Below are positions 26,631 through 35,235 of a stretch of DNA of 64,000 nt, piece after piece. The DNA is from Hyphomicrobiales bacterium (GTDB taxonomy: Bacteria; Pseudomonadota; Alphaproteobacteria; Rhizobiales; Rhizobiaceae), in contig UBKJ01000002.1 of assembly GCA_900465915.1 (NCBI GenBank), positions 241,496-305,495 on the forward strand, in the 5' to 3' direction. A program made the translations under genes and the position numbers. Below the pieces are notes generated by a model, which was given only the letters and a program-made list of their open reading frames with translations, did not search any database and was not told the origin of the DNA. Numbering within the stretch: the stretch's first letter is position 1; every line of letters begins with the position of its first letter.

Positions 26631-27269
26631 ATGGCTGAAAAATCGGAAAAACTTCTCTCCATGACCGAGGAGGAGCTGAACGCCCGCCACGCGGACAAGA
26701 TGCGCAAGAAGAAGGCCGTGCGCGACAAGATCCTCGCCACCAAGACAGAGGAAAAGGGCCTCGTCATCGTCCATACCGGCAAGGGCAAGGGCAAATCCAC
26801 CGCCGGTTTCGGCATGGTGTTCCGCGCGCTCGGCCACGGCATGAAGATCGGCGTGGTGCAGTTCGTCAAGGGCTCGTGGGAGACGGGCGAGCGCTGGGTG
26901 CTGGAGAAATTCCCCGAACAGGTGACGATCTCGGCGCTGGGCGAGGGCTTCACCTGGGAGACGCAGGACCGCGCCCGCGACATCGCCATGGCGCGCGACG
27001 CCTGGGAGCAGGCCAAGGCGCTGATCATGGACGAAAGCTACGACATGGTGCTGTGCGACGAGTTGAACATCGTGCTGCGCTACGACTATCTGCCGGTCGA
27101 GGAAGTGATCGAGGTGCTGAAGGCCAAGCCTGAGATGAAGCATGTCATCATCACCGGCCGCAACGCGAAAGAGGAATTGATCGAGGCGGCGGACCTTGTC
27201 ACGGAGATGGAAATGATCAAGCATCCGTTCCGTTCGGGCGTGAAGGCCCAGAAGGGAATCGAATTTTGA
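26631..27269 (+). CDS. cobO: Cob(I)yrinic acid a,c-diamide adenosyltransferase
   Basis: A 212-residue corrinoid adenosyltransferase of the CobA/CobO/BtuR family, which attaches the 5'-deoxyadenosyl group from ATP to the reduced cobalt. The atypical P-loop GKGKGKSTAGFG is near residues 50-61, followed by VVQFVKGSW and the CDELNIVLRYDY block. AAAGAGGCGG precedes the ATG at 26631. An open frame continuing back into cobN is a shadow. It follows cobN after the palindromic repeat and overlaps the EamA-like gene by the last bases of its stop codon. Confidence 0.96.
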   Translation: MAEKSEKLLSMTEEELNARHADKMRKKKAVRDKILATKTEEKGLVIVHTGKGKGKSTAGFGMVFRALGHGMKIGVVQFVKGSWETGERWVLEKFPEQVTISALGEGFTWETQDRARDIAMARDAWEQAKALIMDESYDMVLCDELNIVLRYDYLPVEEVIEVLKAKPEMKHVIITGRNAKEELIEAADLVTEMEMIKHPFRSGVKAQKGIEF

Positions 27270-27697
27270 TCTTCGCAAGCTGGCAGTTCTGGGCGCTGAT
27301 GTCGGCGGTGTTCGCCGCGCTGACCGCCATTTTCGCCAAAGTGGGCATTCAGGGCATCAATTCGGATTTCGCCACGCTGGTGCGCACCTGCGTCATCATC
27401 GCGGCGCTCTGCCTGTTCCTCACCGTCACCGGGCAATGGCAGAAGCCGGGCGCGATCTCGGCGCGGTCATGGGTGTTCCTGGTGCTGTCGGGGCTGGCGA
27501 CGGGGGCGTCGTGGCTCGCCTATTTCCGCGCCTTGCAGATCGGCGACGCCGCCCGCGTCGCGCCGATCGACAAATTGTCCGTGGTGCTGGTGGCGATCTT
27601 CGGCGCGGCGTTTCTGGGCGAGCGCATGTCCACCGTCAACTGGTTCGGCATTGTGCTGATCGGCTGCGGCGTGGTGCTGGTGGCGTTGCGGGTCTAG
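27266..27697 (+). CDS. Half-size EamA/DMT-family membrane protein
   Basis: A 143-residue protein with five hydrophobic segments and a single EamA repeat (FAALTAIFAKVGI near the start, APIDKLSVVLVAIFGAAFLGE near 100-120). DMT carriers usually have ten helices from two repeats; single-repeat proteins work as dimers or small exporters. Translation appears to start at TTG (27266-27268), overlapping the cobO TGA, so it is the last gene of the riboswitch operon. A role in corrinoid or cobalt movement is suggested by position only. Its TAG shares the palindrome CTAG with the stop of the convergent TSUP gene. Confidence 0.85.
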   Translation: MIFASWQFWALMSAVFAALTAIFAKVGIQGINSDFATLVRTCVIIAALCLFLTVTGQWQKPGAISARSWVFLVLSGLATGASWLAYFRALQIGDAARVAPIDKLSVVLVAIFGAAFLGERMSTVNWFGIVLIGCGVVLVALRV

Positions 27698-28497
27698 AAC
27701 CACTGCCGCAGCGGATTGGCCGGGTCCATCAAGAGCTTGATCGCCAGCGCGAGGCTGACGACGATCAAGAGCGGCTTGATGATCTTCGCGCCGATCCTCA
27801 TGGCCAGATGCGCGCCGATCTGCGCGCCGACGAACTGCGCCACGCCCATGCAGACGCCGAGCTTCCAGTTGATGACGCCGACCGCGGCGAAAGCGAGGAA
27901 GCCGCCGAAATTGGAGGCGCAGTTGAGGAGCTTGGTGTGGGCCGTGGCTTTCAAGACGCCGTAGCCGGCCAGCGCCACGAAGGCCAGCATGAAGAACGAC
28001 CCCGTGCCCGGCCCGAACAGCCCGTCATAAAAGCCGATCACCGGCACGAAAGTCACGCCGAAGGCGAAGGCGCTCATGCGTCGCGCGCGATCGACGTCGC
28101 CGATATTGGGCTTGAGCGCGAAATAGAGCGCGATGGCGATGAGCAGGAGCGGCAGCGCGGCGCGCATGATCGCGACCGGCAGCACCGTCGCCAGCAGCGC
28201 CCCAAGCACCGCGCCGAAGAAGGAGGCCAGCGCCTCCGGCCAGATCTGGCGGAAATCGACATGGCCCTTGCGCGCGTAGGCGATGGTGGCCGACGACGAG
28301 CCGAACAGGCCTTGCAGCTTGTTGGTGCCCAGCGCCTCGACCGGCGGCACGCCCGCCAGCAGCAGCGCCGGAATGGTGATCATGCCACCGCCGCCGGCGA
28401 TGGAATCGACCACGCCGGCGAGGAAGGCGGCGGCGGTGAGCATGAGGGTGATCGAATCGAGCATGCGAAAAGCGTCCGGCGGGAAAGGCCGCACCAT
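27694..28497 (-). CDS. TSUP (TauE/SafE) family transporter
   Basis: A 267-residue protein with about eight hydrophobic segments and the TSUP pattern: FLAGVVDSIAGGGGMITIPALLLAG near the N-terminus and a related repeat, GFYDGLFGPGTGSFFMLAF, in the second half. TSUP members export or import sulfite, sulfonates or other organic anions; the substrate here cannot be deduced. The start could be the ATG at 28497 or the one at 28464; neither has a clear ribosome-binding site. It interrupts the cob genes on the opposite strand and shares its stop palindrome with the EamA-like gene. Confidence 0.88.
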   Translation of the reverse strand: MVRPFPPDAFRMLDSITLMLTAAAFLAGVVDSIAGGGGMITIPALLLAGVPPVEALGTNKLQGLFGSSSATIAYARKGHVDFRQIWPEALASFFGAVLGALLATVLPVAIMRAALPLLLIAIALYFALKPNIGDVDRARRMSAFAFGVTFVPVIGFYDGLFGPGTGSFFMLAFVALAGYGVLKATAHTKLLNCASNFGGFLAFAAVGVINWKLGVCMGVAQFVGAQIGAHLAMRIGAKIIKPLLIVVSLALAIKLLMDPANPLRQWF

Positions 28498-28563
28498 AGG
28501 TTATGGACTGTTGCGAAAACATGCGGCATTTATGTATTCGCCGGATCAATGAGAGGGGCGTCC

Positions 28564-29007
28564 ATGAGCGAAAGCATCTTCGAGCGTATTTCCGCCTTCC
28601 TGCATCACAAGAGCGCCGTGGAGCGCGTGGCCGAGGACCCGATCCTGGCGGCGGAGCTGCTGCTGCTCCTGCATGTGGTGTTCGCCGACGGCGACCAGCA
28701 CCCCGAGGAACTGGCGGCGTTCAAGGAGATCGCCTTCGCCGATTTCGGCATTGCGCCGGAGGAACTGCCCGAAGTGGCCGAATATCTGAAGGATTTCGGC
28801 TATGAGACCACCACCCGCCAGGCGGCGGCCATGCTGGCCGACATGGAGGAGGACCGGCGGCTGACGCTGCTGCGCGACCTGATGAAGATCGCCTGCGCCG
28901 ACCATCACGTCGACCGGGCCGAGACGGCCATCATCCGCCATGTGGCGAACGTCCTGCACATCACGCCGGAAGAGCTGCGCCGCGCGCGGGTGGCCGCCTC
29001 GGCATGA
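28564..29007 (+). CDS. TerB-like protein coupled to cobE
   Basis: A 147-residue all-helical cytosolic protein of the TerB/DjlA-N type. The domain is built of two related halves, each with an acidic helix-turn: LLHVVFADGDQHPEELAAFKEI (about 37-58, quoted by its key FADGDQHPEE part) and MKIACADHHVDRAETAIIR (about 107-125). TerB-like domains often bind divalent metal through such acidic residues. GAGAGGGG precedes the ATG. Its stop overlaps the cobE start as ATGA, so it is translationally coupled to a cobalamin gene, although no role in the pathway is known. Confidence 0.85.
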   Translation: MSESIFERISAFLHHKSAVERVAEDPILAAELLLLLHVVFADGDQHPEELAAFKEIAFADFGIAPEELPEVAEYLKDFGYETTTRQAAAMLADMEEDRRLTLLRDLMKIACADHHVDRAETAIIRHVANVLHITPEELRRARVAASA

Positions 29008-29393
29008 GCCGGAAGCCGGGTTTCGTCGCGCTGGGCGTCGGCGCGGCCACGCAAGCTTTGGAGGCTGACGTTCTGGCGGCGGCGGCGCACGTGCTGGCCG
29101 AGGCGGGGGTGGAAAAGCCCGACGCCATCGCCTCGCTGGCGTCGAAGAAGGACCATCCGGTCTGGGAGGCGCTGACGCGGCGCTTCGGCTGCCCGGCGCT
29201 GTTCTTCGACGCAGCGCGGCTGGAGCGTGAGACGCCCCGGCTGCAAAACCCGTCCGAGGCGGTGTTCCGCGCCGTCGGCTGCCATGGCGTGGCGGAGGCC
29301 GCCGCGCTGGCGGCGGCGGGCGAGGGCGCGCGGCTCGCGGTCGGAAAGACCGTCGCCGGCCACGCCACGGCGGCGGTGGCCGTTCACTCATAG
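29004..29393 (+). CDS. cobE: CobE, homologue of the CbiG C-terminal domain
   Basis: A 129-residue protein matching CobE / CbiG-C: GVGAATQALEADVLAA near the start, IASLASKKDHP near residue 43 and a terminal VGKTVAGHATAAVA block. CobE is required for aerobic cobalamin synthesis in organisms that have it, but its reaction is not settled; in the anaerobic pathway the homologous CbiG opens the delta-lactone of cobalt-precorrin-5A. It starts within the stop of the TerB-like gene and is followed nine bases later by cobM. Confidence 0.9.
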   Translation: MSRKPGFVALGVGAATQALEADVLAAAAHVLAEAGVEKPDAIASLASKKDHPVWEALTRRFGCPALFFDAARLERETPRLQNPSEAVFRAVGCHGVAEAAALAAAGEGARLAVGKTVAGHATAAVAVHS

Positions 29394-29402
29394 GAGATTG
29401 TC

Positions 29403-30167
29403 GTGACCGTTCACTTCATCGGCGCGGGGCCGGGGGCCGCCGACCTCATCACCGTGCGCGGCCTGCGGCTGATCGAAAAATGCCCGGTCTGTATCTATGC
29501 CGGCTCGCTGGTGCCGAAGGAGGTGGTGGCTTCGGCCCCCGCAGGCGCGCGGCTGGTCGACAGCTCCGCGCTGACGCTGGACGAGATCGTCGCCGAGATC
29601 GCGACCGCGCATGAAGCCGGGCAGGACGTGGCGCGGGTGCATTCGGGCGATCCGTCGCTTTACGGTGCGATGGCCGAGCAGATGCGCCGGCTCGACGCGC
29701 TGGGCGTCCCCTATGACGTGACGCCGGGCGTGCCGGCCTTCGCGGCGGCGGCGGCGGCGATGAAGCAGGAACTGACCATTCCCGAACTCAACCAGACCGT
29801 CATCCTCACCCGCACCTCGATGAAATCCTCTGCCATGCCGGAGGGCGAGGACCTCGCCACGCTGGGCCGCTCCGGCGCGACGCTGGTGATCCATCTCTCC
29901 ATCCGCAATCTGGACAGGATCGAACGCGAGCTGACGCCGCTCTATGGAGCGGATTGCCCGGTGGTGGTGGCCTATCGCGTCGGCTGGCCGGACGAACAGC
30001 TATTGCGCGGTACGCTGTCCGACATCGCCGCGAAGGTGGCCGAGGCTGGCCTCGCGCGCACCGCGATGATCTTCGTCGGGCGTGGGCTCGACCCGAAGAA
30101 TTTCCGCGATTCTGCACTTTATCATGAGTCCCACAGCCACGTAGCGCGGTCAAAATCCGAAACGTGA
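29403..30167 (+). CDS. cobM: Precorrin-4 C11-methyltransferase
   Basis: A 254-residue SAM-dependent methyltransferase of the corrin/tetrapyrrole family that methylates C-11 of precorrin-4. The N-terminal VHFIGAGPGAADLITVRG and the VHSGDPSLYGAMAEQMRRL motif near residue 80 are typical, and TPGVPAFAAAAAAM follows near 103. The start is GTG at 29403 preceded by TAGGAGATT. The last 18 bases overlap the 3' end of the convergent cobK gene, extending the C-terminus by a few unconserved residues. Confidence 0.95.
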   Translation: MTVHFIGAGPGAADLITVRGLRLIEKCPVCIYAGSLVPKEVVASAPAGARLVDSSALTLDEIVAEIATAHEAGQDVARVHSGDPSLYGAMAEQMRRLDALGVPYDVTPGVPAFAAAAAAMKQELTIPELNQTVILTRTSMKSSAMPEGEDLATLGRSGATLVIHLSIRNLDRIERELTPLYGADCPVVVAYRVGWPDEQLLRGTLSDIAAKVAEAGLARTAMIFVGRGLDPKNFRDSALYHESHSHVARSKSET

Positions 30168-30911
30168 GCGGATGAAGTCGACCGCTTTCGTGGCGGTGGC
30201 GACGGTCTCGACGGCGGCGCGGGGCGGGCGGGCGATCATCAGCACCGGCAGGGCCAGCGCGCGCGCGGCCTCGATCTTGGCGTAGGACGCCTCGCCGCCC
30301 GAATTGCGGCAGACGATCAGGCCGATGCGCCTTTCGATCAGAAAGCGCTTCTCTTCCTCGAAGCTGGCGGGGCGGGCCAGCACGACCTCGCTGTCGGGCG
30401 GCAGCGCGACCTGCGGCGGGTCGATCATGCGCATGACGAAATGCACGTCGGCGCGCTCCGCGAAGGGCGCGATATGCTGGCGGCCCAGCGCCAGAAACAC
30501 GCGCTCGCCGGCGGGGATGGCGCGCATGGCTGCGTGCTCGTCGGCGACCTCGATCCAGTTGTCGCCCGGCTCGGGCAGCCAGAGCGGGCGTTCGAGCCGC
30601 AGCAGCGGACAGCCGGCGATGTGGGACGCCGCCACGGCGTTCTGCGAAATGCGCGTGGCGTAGGGGTGGGTGGCGTCGATGAGGCAGTCGATCTTTTCCG
30701 CCGCGAGATAGGCGGCCAGCCCTTCCGCGCCGCCGAAGCCGCCGCTGCGCACCGCGCCCGCCACCGGCAAGGGATTGGCGGTGCGGCCGGCGAGCGAGGT
30801 GATCGCCTCGACCGGCAGCGCCTCCAGCGCCAGCGCGAGGCGGGCCGCTTCCGCCGTGCCGCCGAGGATCAGAATCTTGGGCCTAGACGCGGGCAAGGAT
30901 TTTTCCCTCAC
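30150..30911 (-). CDS. cobK: Precorrin-6A reductase
   Basis: A 253-residue NADPH-dependent reductase that converts precorrin-6A to precorrin-6B. It begins with ILILGGTAEAARLA, a variant dinucleotide-binding turn, and contains IDATHPYATRISQNA near residue 80 and RFLIERRIGLIVCRNSGG near 190, all CobK/CbiJ signatures. The frame opens at a GTG (30909-30911) inside the 3' end of cbiD, a 29-bp overlap, so the two are co-translated. Its own 3' end overlaps convergent cobM by 18 bp. Confidence 0.94.
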   Translation of the reverse strand: MREKSLPASRPKILILGGTAEAARLALALEALPVEAITSLAGRTANPLPVAGAVRSGGFGGAEGLAAYLAAEKIDCLIDATHPYATRISQNAVAASHIAGCPLLRLERPLWLPEPGDNWIEVADEHAAMRAIPAGERVFLALGRQHIAPFAERADVHFVMRMIDPPQVALPPDSEVVLARPASFEEEKRFLIERRIGLIVCRNSGGEASYAKIEAARALALPVLMIARPPRAAVETVATATKAVDFIRSRFGF

Positions 30912-31980
30912 GGTCGGTGACGATGATCTCGACCTCCACCGGTGCGCCGCGCAGGGTGGCGCGCGCGGTTTCCCGCGCTTTGAGCGCCACGGGCATGGCG
31001 AGGTCGACGCCGATGGATTGAGTCATTTCAAGCGCTTCCTTGGCGGTGTTCGCAAAGAGAATCCGGTCCTTGAGATTGCCCGGCGCGCCGGCTTCTTCCG
31101 CAAGCTCGGCGAGAAAGCCCATGTCGACCTGACTGCGGGCCGAATGCAGGTCCAGCGCGCCCTGCGCCAGCTTGGTGAGCTTGGCGAAGCCGCCGGCGAT
31201 GGTGAGCCTGTCTACGGGGTGGTCGCGCAGATATTTGAGCACGCCGCCGGCGAAGTCGCCCATGTCGAGCACGGCGAAATCCGGCAGGTGATAGAGCGCC
31301 TGCGCGGCGTCCTCCGAGGTGGAGCCGGTCGCGCCCAGGACGTGCTTCTGCCCCGCTGCGCGCGCCACGTCGATGCCGCGATGGATCGAGTGAATCCAGG
31401 CCGAGCAGGAGAAGGGATGCACCACGCCGGTGGTGCCGAGAATGGAGATGCCGCCGACGATGCCGAGGCGCGGGTTCCACGTCTTCTTGGCGATCTCCTC
31501 GCCGTTGGGTACGGAAATGGTGATCACCAGATCGGCGGGCAGACCGTATTCGGCGCAGATTTCTTCGCAGATTTCCGTCATCATGCGGCGCGGCACGGGG
31601 TTGATCGCCGCTTCCCCCGGCGGGATCGGCAGGCCGGGACGGGTGACGGTTCCGACGCCTTCGCCGGGGCGGAAGATCACGCCCGTACCCGGCGGGGCGG
31701 GGAAGACGGTGGAAATGATCGTCGCGCCGTGGGTCACGTCGGGGTCGTCGCCGGCGTCCTTGACGATGCCGGCCATGGCGTAGCCTTCGCCCAGACCTTC
31801 ATAGGCGAGCTGGAAATAGGGCACCTCGCCCTTGGGCAGGATGACGCCCACCGGATCGGGAAACTCGCCGGTGATCAGCGCCGTCAGCGCCGCCTTTGTG
31901 GCGGCGGTGGCGCAGGCGCCCGTGGTCCAGCCGCGCCGCAGGGCCGGGGCTTTATTGTTTGCGGCGGTTTCGTCATTCAT
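30883..31980 (-). CDS. cbiD: CbiD, cobalt-precorrin-5B C1-methyltransferase
   Basis: A 365-residue CbiD. Signatures include LRRGWTTGACATAATKAAL at the N-terminus, NPVPRRMM near residue 130, and TTGVVHPFSCSAWIHSI near 190. CbiD methylates C-1 after loss of the C-20 fragment, the step CobF performs in the classical aerobic pathway; no cobF is found in this window. In the same locus there is oxygen-dependent CobG, so CbiD stands in for CobF in an otherwise aerobic-type gene set. It is the first gene of the reverse-strand pair cbiD-cobK and is divergent from cobA across 58 bp. Confidence 0.95.
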   Translation of the reverse strand: MNDETAANNKAPALRRGWTTGACATAATKAALTALITGEFPDPVGVILPKGEVPYFQLAYEGLGEGYAMAGIVKDAGDDPDVTHGATIISTVFPAPPGTGVIFRPGEGVGTVTRPGLPIPPGEAAINPVPRRMMTEICEEICAEYGLPADLVITISVPNGEEIAKKTWNPRLGIVGGISILGTTGVVHPFSCSAWIHSIHRGIDVARAAGQKHVLGATGSTSEDAAQALYHLPDFAVLDMGDFAGGVLKYLRDHPVDRLTIAGGFAKLTKLAQGALDLHSARSQVDMGFLAELAEEAGAPGNLKDRILFANTAKEALEMTQSIGVDLAMPVALKARETARATLRGAPVEVEIIVTDREGKILARV

Positions 31981-32038
31981 GGACGCCTTATAATCTATCT
32001 GCTAGCTCTGCCGCCAGAGAATATGGTGGTTCGAGGCG

Positions 32039-32899
32039 ATGACGGGTGTCGAGCGAATGAAAGCGGGCGGAATGGAGCTGCCTTCCATGCAGCCGGGGCA
32101 TGTCTGGCTGGTGGGGGCGGGGCCGGGCGATCCGGGCCTTCTCACGCTGCATGCGGTCAACGCGCTGGGGCAGGCCGACGTCATCGTCTATGACGCGCTG
32201 GTGGACGAATCCTGCCTGTCGCTGCGCCGGCCGGACGCCGCGATCGAATATGCCGGCAAGCGCGGCGGCAAGCCGTCGCCCAAGCAGCGCGACATTTCGC
32301 TGCGGCTGGTGGAGCTGGCGCGGCGGGGCAAAAAAGTGCTGCGGCTCAAGGGCGGCGACCCGTTCGTGTTCGGGCGCGGGGCGGAGGAGGCGCTGACGCT
32401 GGTCGAGCACGGCGTGCCGTTCCGCATCGTGCCGGGAATCACCGCCGGCATCGGCGGGCTGGCCTATGCCGGCATCGCCGCCACGCATCGCGACGTCAAC
32501 CAGTCGGTGACGTTTTTGACCGGGCACGACGCGACGGGGCTGGTTCCCGACCGCATCGACTGGGAGGGCGTGGCGCGCGGCGCGCCGGTGATCGTGATGT
32601 ATATGGCGATGAAGCATATCGGCGGCATCGCGCAAAAACTGATCGCCGCCGGGCGCGGGCCGGACGAGCCGATGGCCTTCGTCTGCAACGCCAGCCTGCC
32701 CGACCAGGTCGTGCTGGAGACGACGCTGTCGCGGGCGGCGGCGGACGTGGCGGCGGCCGGCCTGCGGCCGCCGGCCATCGTGGTGGTGGGCGAGGTGGTG
32801 CGGCTTCGCGCCGGACTGGACTGGATGGGCGCGCTTCAGGGGCGTCGGCTCGTGGCCGATCCGCTCGGCGCGGGCGAATGGGAGGAAAGAAACGCATGA
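32039..32899 (+). CDS. cobA: Uroporphyrinogen-III C-methyltransferase
   Basis: A 286-residue SAM:uroporphyrinogen-III methyltransferase making precorrin-2, the entry step to cobalamin. The order HVWLVGAGPGDPGLLTLHA (about 21-39), DALVDESCL, GKRGGKPSPKQRDI and LKGGDPFVFGRGAEEA is diagnostic of CobA/SUMT, without the CysG siroheme domains. Three in-frame ATGs (32039, 32057, 32072) lie close together; none has an ideal Shine-Dalgarno, so the first is used provisionally. Its stop overlaps the cobB start (ATGA, 32896-32899). Confidence 0.95.
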   Translation: MTGVERMKAGGMELPSMQPGHVWLVGAGPGDPGLLTLHAVNALGQADVIVYDALVDESCLSLRRPDAAIEYAGKRGGKPSPKQRDISLRLVELARRGKKVLRLKGGDPFVFGRGAEEALTLVEHGVPFRIVPGITAGIGGLAYAGIAATHRDVNQSVTFLTGHDATGLVPDRIDWEGVARGAPVIVMYMAMKHIGGIAQKLIAAGRGPDEPMAFVCNASLPDQVVLETTLSRAAADVAAAGLRPPAIVVVGEVVRLRAGLDWMGALQGRRLVADPLGAGEWEERNA

Positions 32900-34203
32900 A
32901 GGGTTTGATGATCGCGGCGCCGGCCTCCGGCGCGGGCAAGACGACGGTGACGCTGGGCCTGCTGCGCGCGCTGCGGCGCCAAGGCGTGGCGCTGGCGCCG
33001 GTCAAGGCGGGCCCGGACTATATCGACACCGCCTATCACAAGGCGGCGGCGGGGGCGGAGTGCTTCAACCTCGACCCCTGGGCCATGCGGGCGGAGCTGG
33101 TCAGCGCCCTGTCGGCGCGGCTGACCGAGGGCGACCGGCTGATGGTGGCCGAGGGCATGATGGGCCTGTTCGACGGGGCGATGGACGGCAGCGGCTCGTC
33201 CGCCGACCTCGCGCGCCAGCTCGGCCTGCCTGTGGTGCTGGTGGTGGATTGCGCAAAACAGTCGCAGTCGATCGCGGCGCTGGTGTCGGGCTTCGCGCAG
33301 TTCCGCAAGGACGTGTTCGTGGCCGGCGTCATCCTCAACCGGATCGGCAGCGACCGGCACGAATCCATGCTGCGCAAGGCGCTGAAGCCGCTCGGGATCC
33401 CGGTGCTGGGCGCATTGCCGCGCGACGAGGCGCTGGTCCTGCCCGAGCGGCATCTGGGGCTGGTGCAGGCGGGCGAGCACGCCGGGCTGGAGCGTTTCCT
33501 CGACGCCGCCGCCGACCGGGTGGCGCGGCATGTCGACTTCGCGGAATTGCGCCATATCTGGTCGACGCCCGGCTCGCGCGAGACCATGGCCAACGTGCCG
33601 CGGCTGCCCCCCCTGGGCGCGCGGATTGCGGTGGCGCGCGACGACGCCTTCGCCTTTTCCTATGCGCATCTGTTCGAGGGCTGGCGGCGGCGCGGGGCGG
33701 CGCTGTCCTTCTTCTCGCCGCTGGCCGACGAGGCGCCGGCCGCCGACGCCGACGCCATTTACCTGCCCGGAGGCTATCCCGAGCTTCACGCCGGGCGGCT
33801 CGCGGCGGCGCAGAATTTCGCGCGCGGCGTGCGGGAGGCGGCGGCGCGCGGCGTGACGGTCTATGGCGAGTGCGGCGGCTACATGGCGCTGGGCGAGGCG
33901 CTGGAGGACGCGAACGGCCAGCGCCTCGCCATGCTGGGCCTGCTGCCGCTCGAAACCAGCTTCGCCCGGCGCGGGCTGCATCTGGGCTACCGCATGCTGG
34001 AGCCGCTGGCCGGCTCGCCCTGGCGGGCGCCGCTGCGCGCGCACGAGTTCCACTACGCCAGCATCCTGCGCGAGGGCGAGGGCGAAAGACTGTTCCGCGC
34101 CCGCGACGCGCTGGGCGAGGATCTGGGCGCTGTCGGCCTGCGGGTCGGCTCGGTGGCGGGCTCGTTCATGCATGTGGTCGACTTCGCCGGAGACGCGCCG
34201 TGA
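32896..34203 (+). CDS. cobB: Hydrogenobyrinic acid a,c-diamide synthase
   Basis: A 435-residue ATP- and glutamine-dependent enzyme that amidates the a and c side chains of hydrogenobyrinic acid, giving the CobN substrate. The N-terminal BioD-like domain has the P-loop APASGAGKTTVTLGLL; the C-terminal amidotransferase domain has its Cys in YGECGGYMALGE (about residue 325) and the His in SFMHVVDF. GGAGGAAAG precedes the ATG at 32896. The gene overlaps cobA at its start and cobC at its end (GTGA), so cobA-cobB-cobC form one translationally coupled unit. Confidence 0.96.
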   Translation: MKGLMIAAPASGAGKTTVTLGLLRALRRQGVALAPVKAGPDYIDTAYHKAAAGAECFNLDPWAMRAELVSALSARLTEGDRLMVAEGMMGLFDGAMDGSGSSADLARQLGLPVVLVVDCAKQSQSIAALVSGFAQFRKDVFVAGVILNRIGSDRHESMLRKALKPLGIPVLGALPRDEALVLPERHLGLVQAGEHAGLERFLDAAADRVARHVDFAELRHIWSTPGSRETMANVPRLPPLGARIAVARDDAFAFSYAHLFEGWRRRGAALSFFSPLADEAPAADADAIYLPGGYPELHAGRLAAAQNFARGVREAAARGVTVYGECGGYMALGEALEDANGQRLAMLGLLPLETSFARRGLHLGYRMLEPLAGSPWRAPLRAHEFHYASILREGEGERLFRARDALGEDLGAVGLRVGSVAGSFMHVVDFAGDAP

Positions 34204-35225
34204 TCGAGCATGGCGGCGCGCTCGACCGCGCCATGGCGCGCTATGGCGGCGGCGCCGGGGACTGGCTCGATCTCTCCACCGGCATCAACCCGGAGCATTT
34301 TCCGCTGCCAGACCTGCCGGCGGCGGTGTGGAACCGCCTGCCGGACGAGCGGCTCCTGCAGGACGCGCTGCGGCTGGCGCGCGCCTATTACGGCGCGGCG
34401 GACGACGCCCCGATCGTCGCCGCGCCCGGCACGCAGGCGCTGATCCAGCTTCTGCCCACCCTGCGCGCGCCGGGAACGGTCGCGATCCTCGGCCCCACCT
34501 ATCAGGAGCACGCCGCGTCCTTCGCCGCCGCCGGCTGGCGGGTGGCGGAATGCGCGACGGTCGCCGACATTCCCGCCGAGGCGAGCGTGGCGGTGATCGT
34601 CAATCCCAACAATCCCGACGGCCGCGTGGTCCCGGCGGCGGAATTGCCGGCGCTGGCTGAAGGGCTGGGCCGGCGCGGGGGCTTCCTGGTGGTGGACGAG
34701 GCCTTCGCCGATCCGCATCCCGAGCAAAGCGTCGCCGCTCATGCCGCTTCCGCGCCGCTGGTGGTTCTCAAATCCTTCGGCAAGTTCTTCGGCCTCGCCG
34801 GCTTGCGGCTCGGCTTCGCGCTGGCGGGGGCGGAGATCGTCGAGGCGCTCGCCCGCCGGCTCGGCCCCTGGGCCGTGCCGGGACCGGCGCTGGCGGTGGC
34901 CGCGCACGCCTTCTCCAGCCCCGAGCTTCCGGCCTTCCGCGAGCGCGTCTTCGCCCGCCGGGCGGCGTTGTCGGCGGCGCTCATGCGCGCCGGCCTGCCG
35001 GAAAAAGGCGGCGTGGCGCTGTTCGCGCTGGCGCTTTGCGACGATGCGGCGCACATTCATGAAAAACTGTGCGAAAGGCGCATTCTCGTCCGAAAATTCG
35101 CCTACGCTCCCGGCTGGTTGCGCATCGGCCTCGCGCCCGACGCGGCGGGGCTGGCTCGGCTGGAGGCGGCGCTCAAAGCATTTCCAGCAAAAGTGCGCAG
35201 CGGTTTTGCGTCCGGAAATGCGTAG
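34200..35225 (+). CDS. cobC: Threonine-phosphate decarboxylase-type aminotransferase CobC
   Basis: A 341-residue PLP enzyme of aminotransferase class I/II (CobC, CobD in enterics), which makes the (R)-1-amino-2-propanol phosphate linker for the nucleotide loop. It shows DLSTGINPEHFP at the N-terminus, NPNNPDGR near residue 145, and the PLP Lys in LKSFGKFFGLAGLRLG near 195. Start is GTG overlapping the cobB stop. The final 16 or so codons, from about 35178, are read from a palindromic repeat, so the C-terminus AFPAKVRSGFASGNA is not a family feature. Confidence 0.93.
   Translation: MIEHGGALDRAMARYGGGAGDWLDLSTGINPEHFPLPDLPAAVWNRLPDERLLQDALRLARAYYGAADDAPIVAAPGTQALIQLLPTLRAPGTVAILGPTYQEHAASFAAAGWRVAECATVADIPAEASVAVIVNPNNPDGRVVPAAELPALAEGLGRRGGFLVVDEAFADPHPEQSVAAHAASAPLVVLKSFGKFFGLAGLRLGFALAGAEIVEALARRLGPWAVPGPALAVAAHAFSSPELPAFRERVFARRAALSAALMRAGLPEKGGVALFALALCDDAAHIHEKLCERRILVRKFAYAPGWLRIGLAPDAAGLARLEAALKAFPAKVRSGFASGNA
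35178..35221. repeat. REP-like palindromic element inside the 3' end of cobC
   Basis: GCATTTCC (35178-35185) pairs with GGAAATGC (35214-35221), and GCAAAA (35187-35192) with TTTTGC (35204-35209). The pattern (TTCCAGCAAAAGTGCG...CGGTTTTGCGTCCGGAAATGCG) matches a dispersed repeat I know from Brucella and Mesorhizobium relatives. It lies inside the reading frame and ends one base before the stop codon TAG. Confidence 0.85.
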
Positions 35226-35235
35226 AAAAAGAGTC

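Noticed and set aside
27436..28560. Long + strand frame running from the EamA-like gene into the TerB-like gene
   Set aside because: Only its 3' part, from the ATG at 28564, is a real gene. The rest is antisense to the TSUP gene and has Arg/His/Asp-rich low-complexity content.
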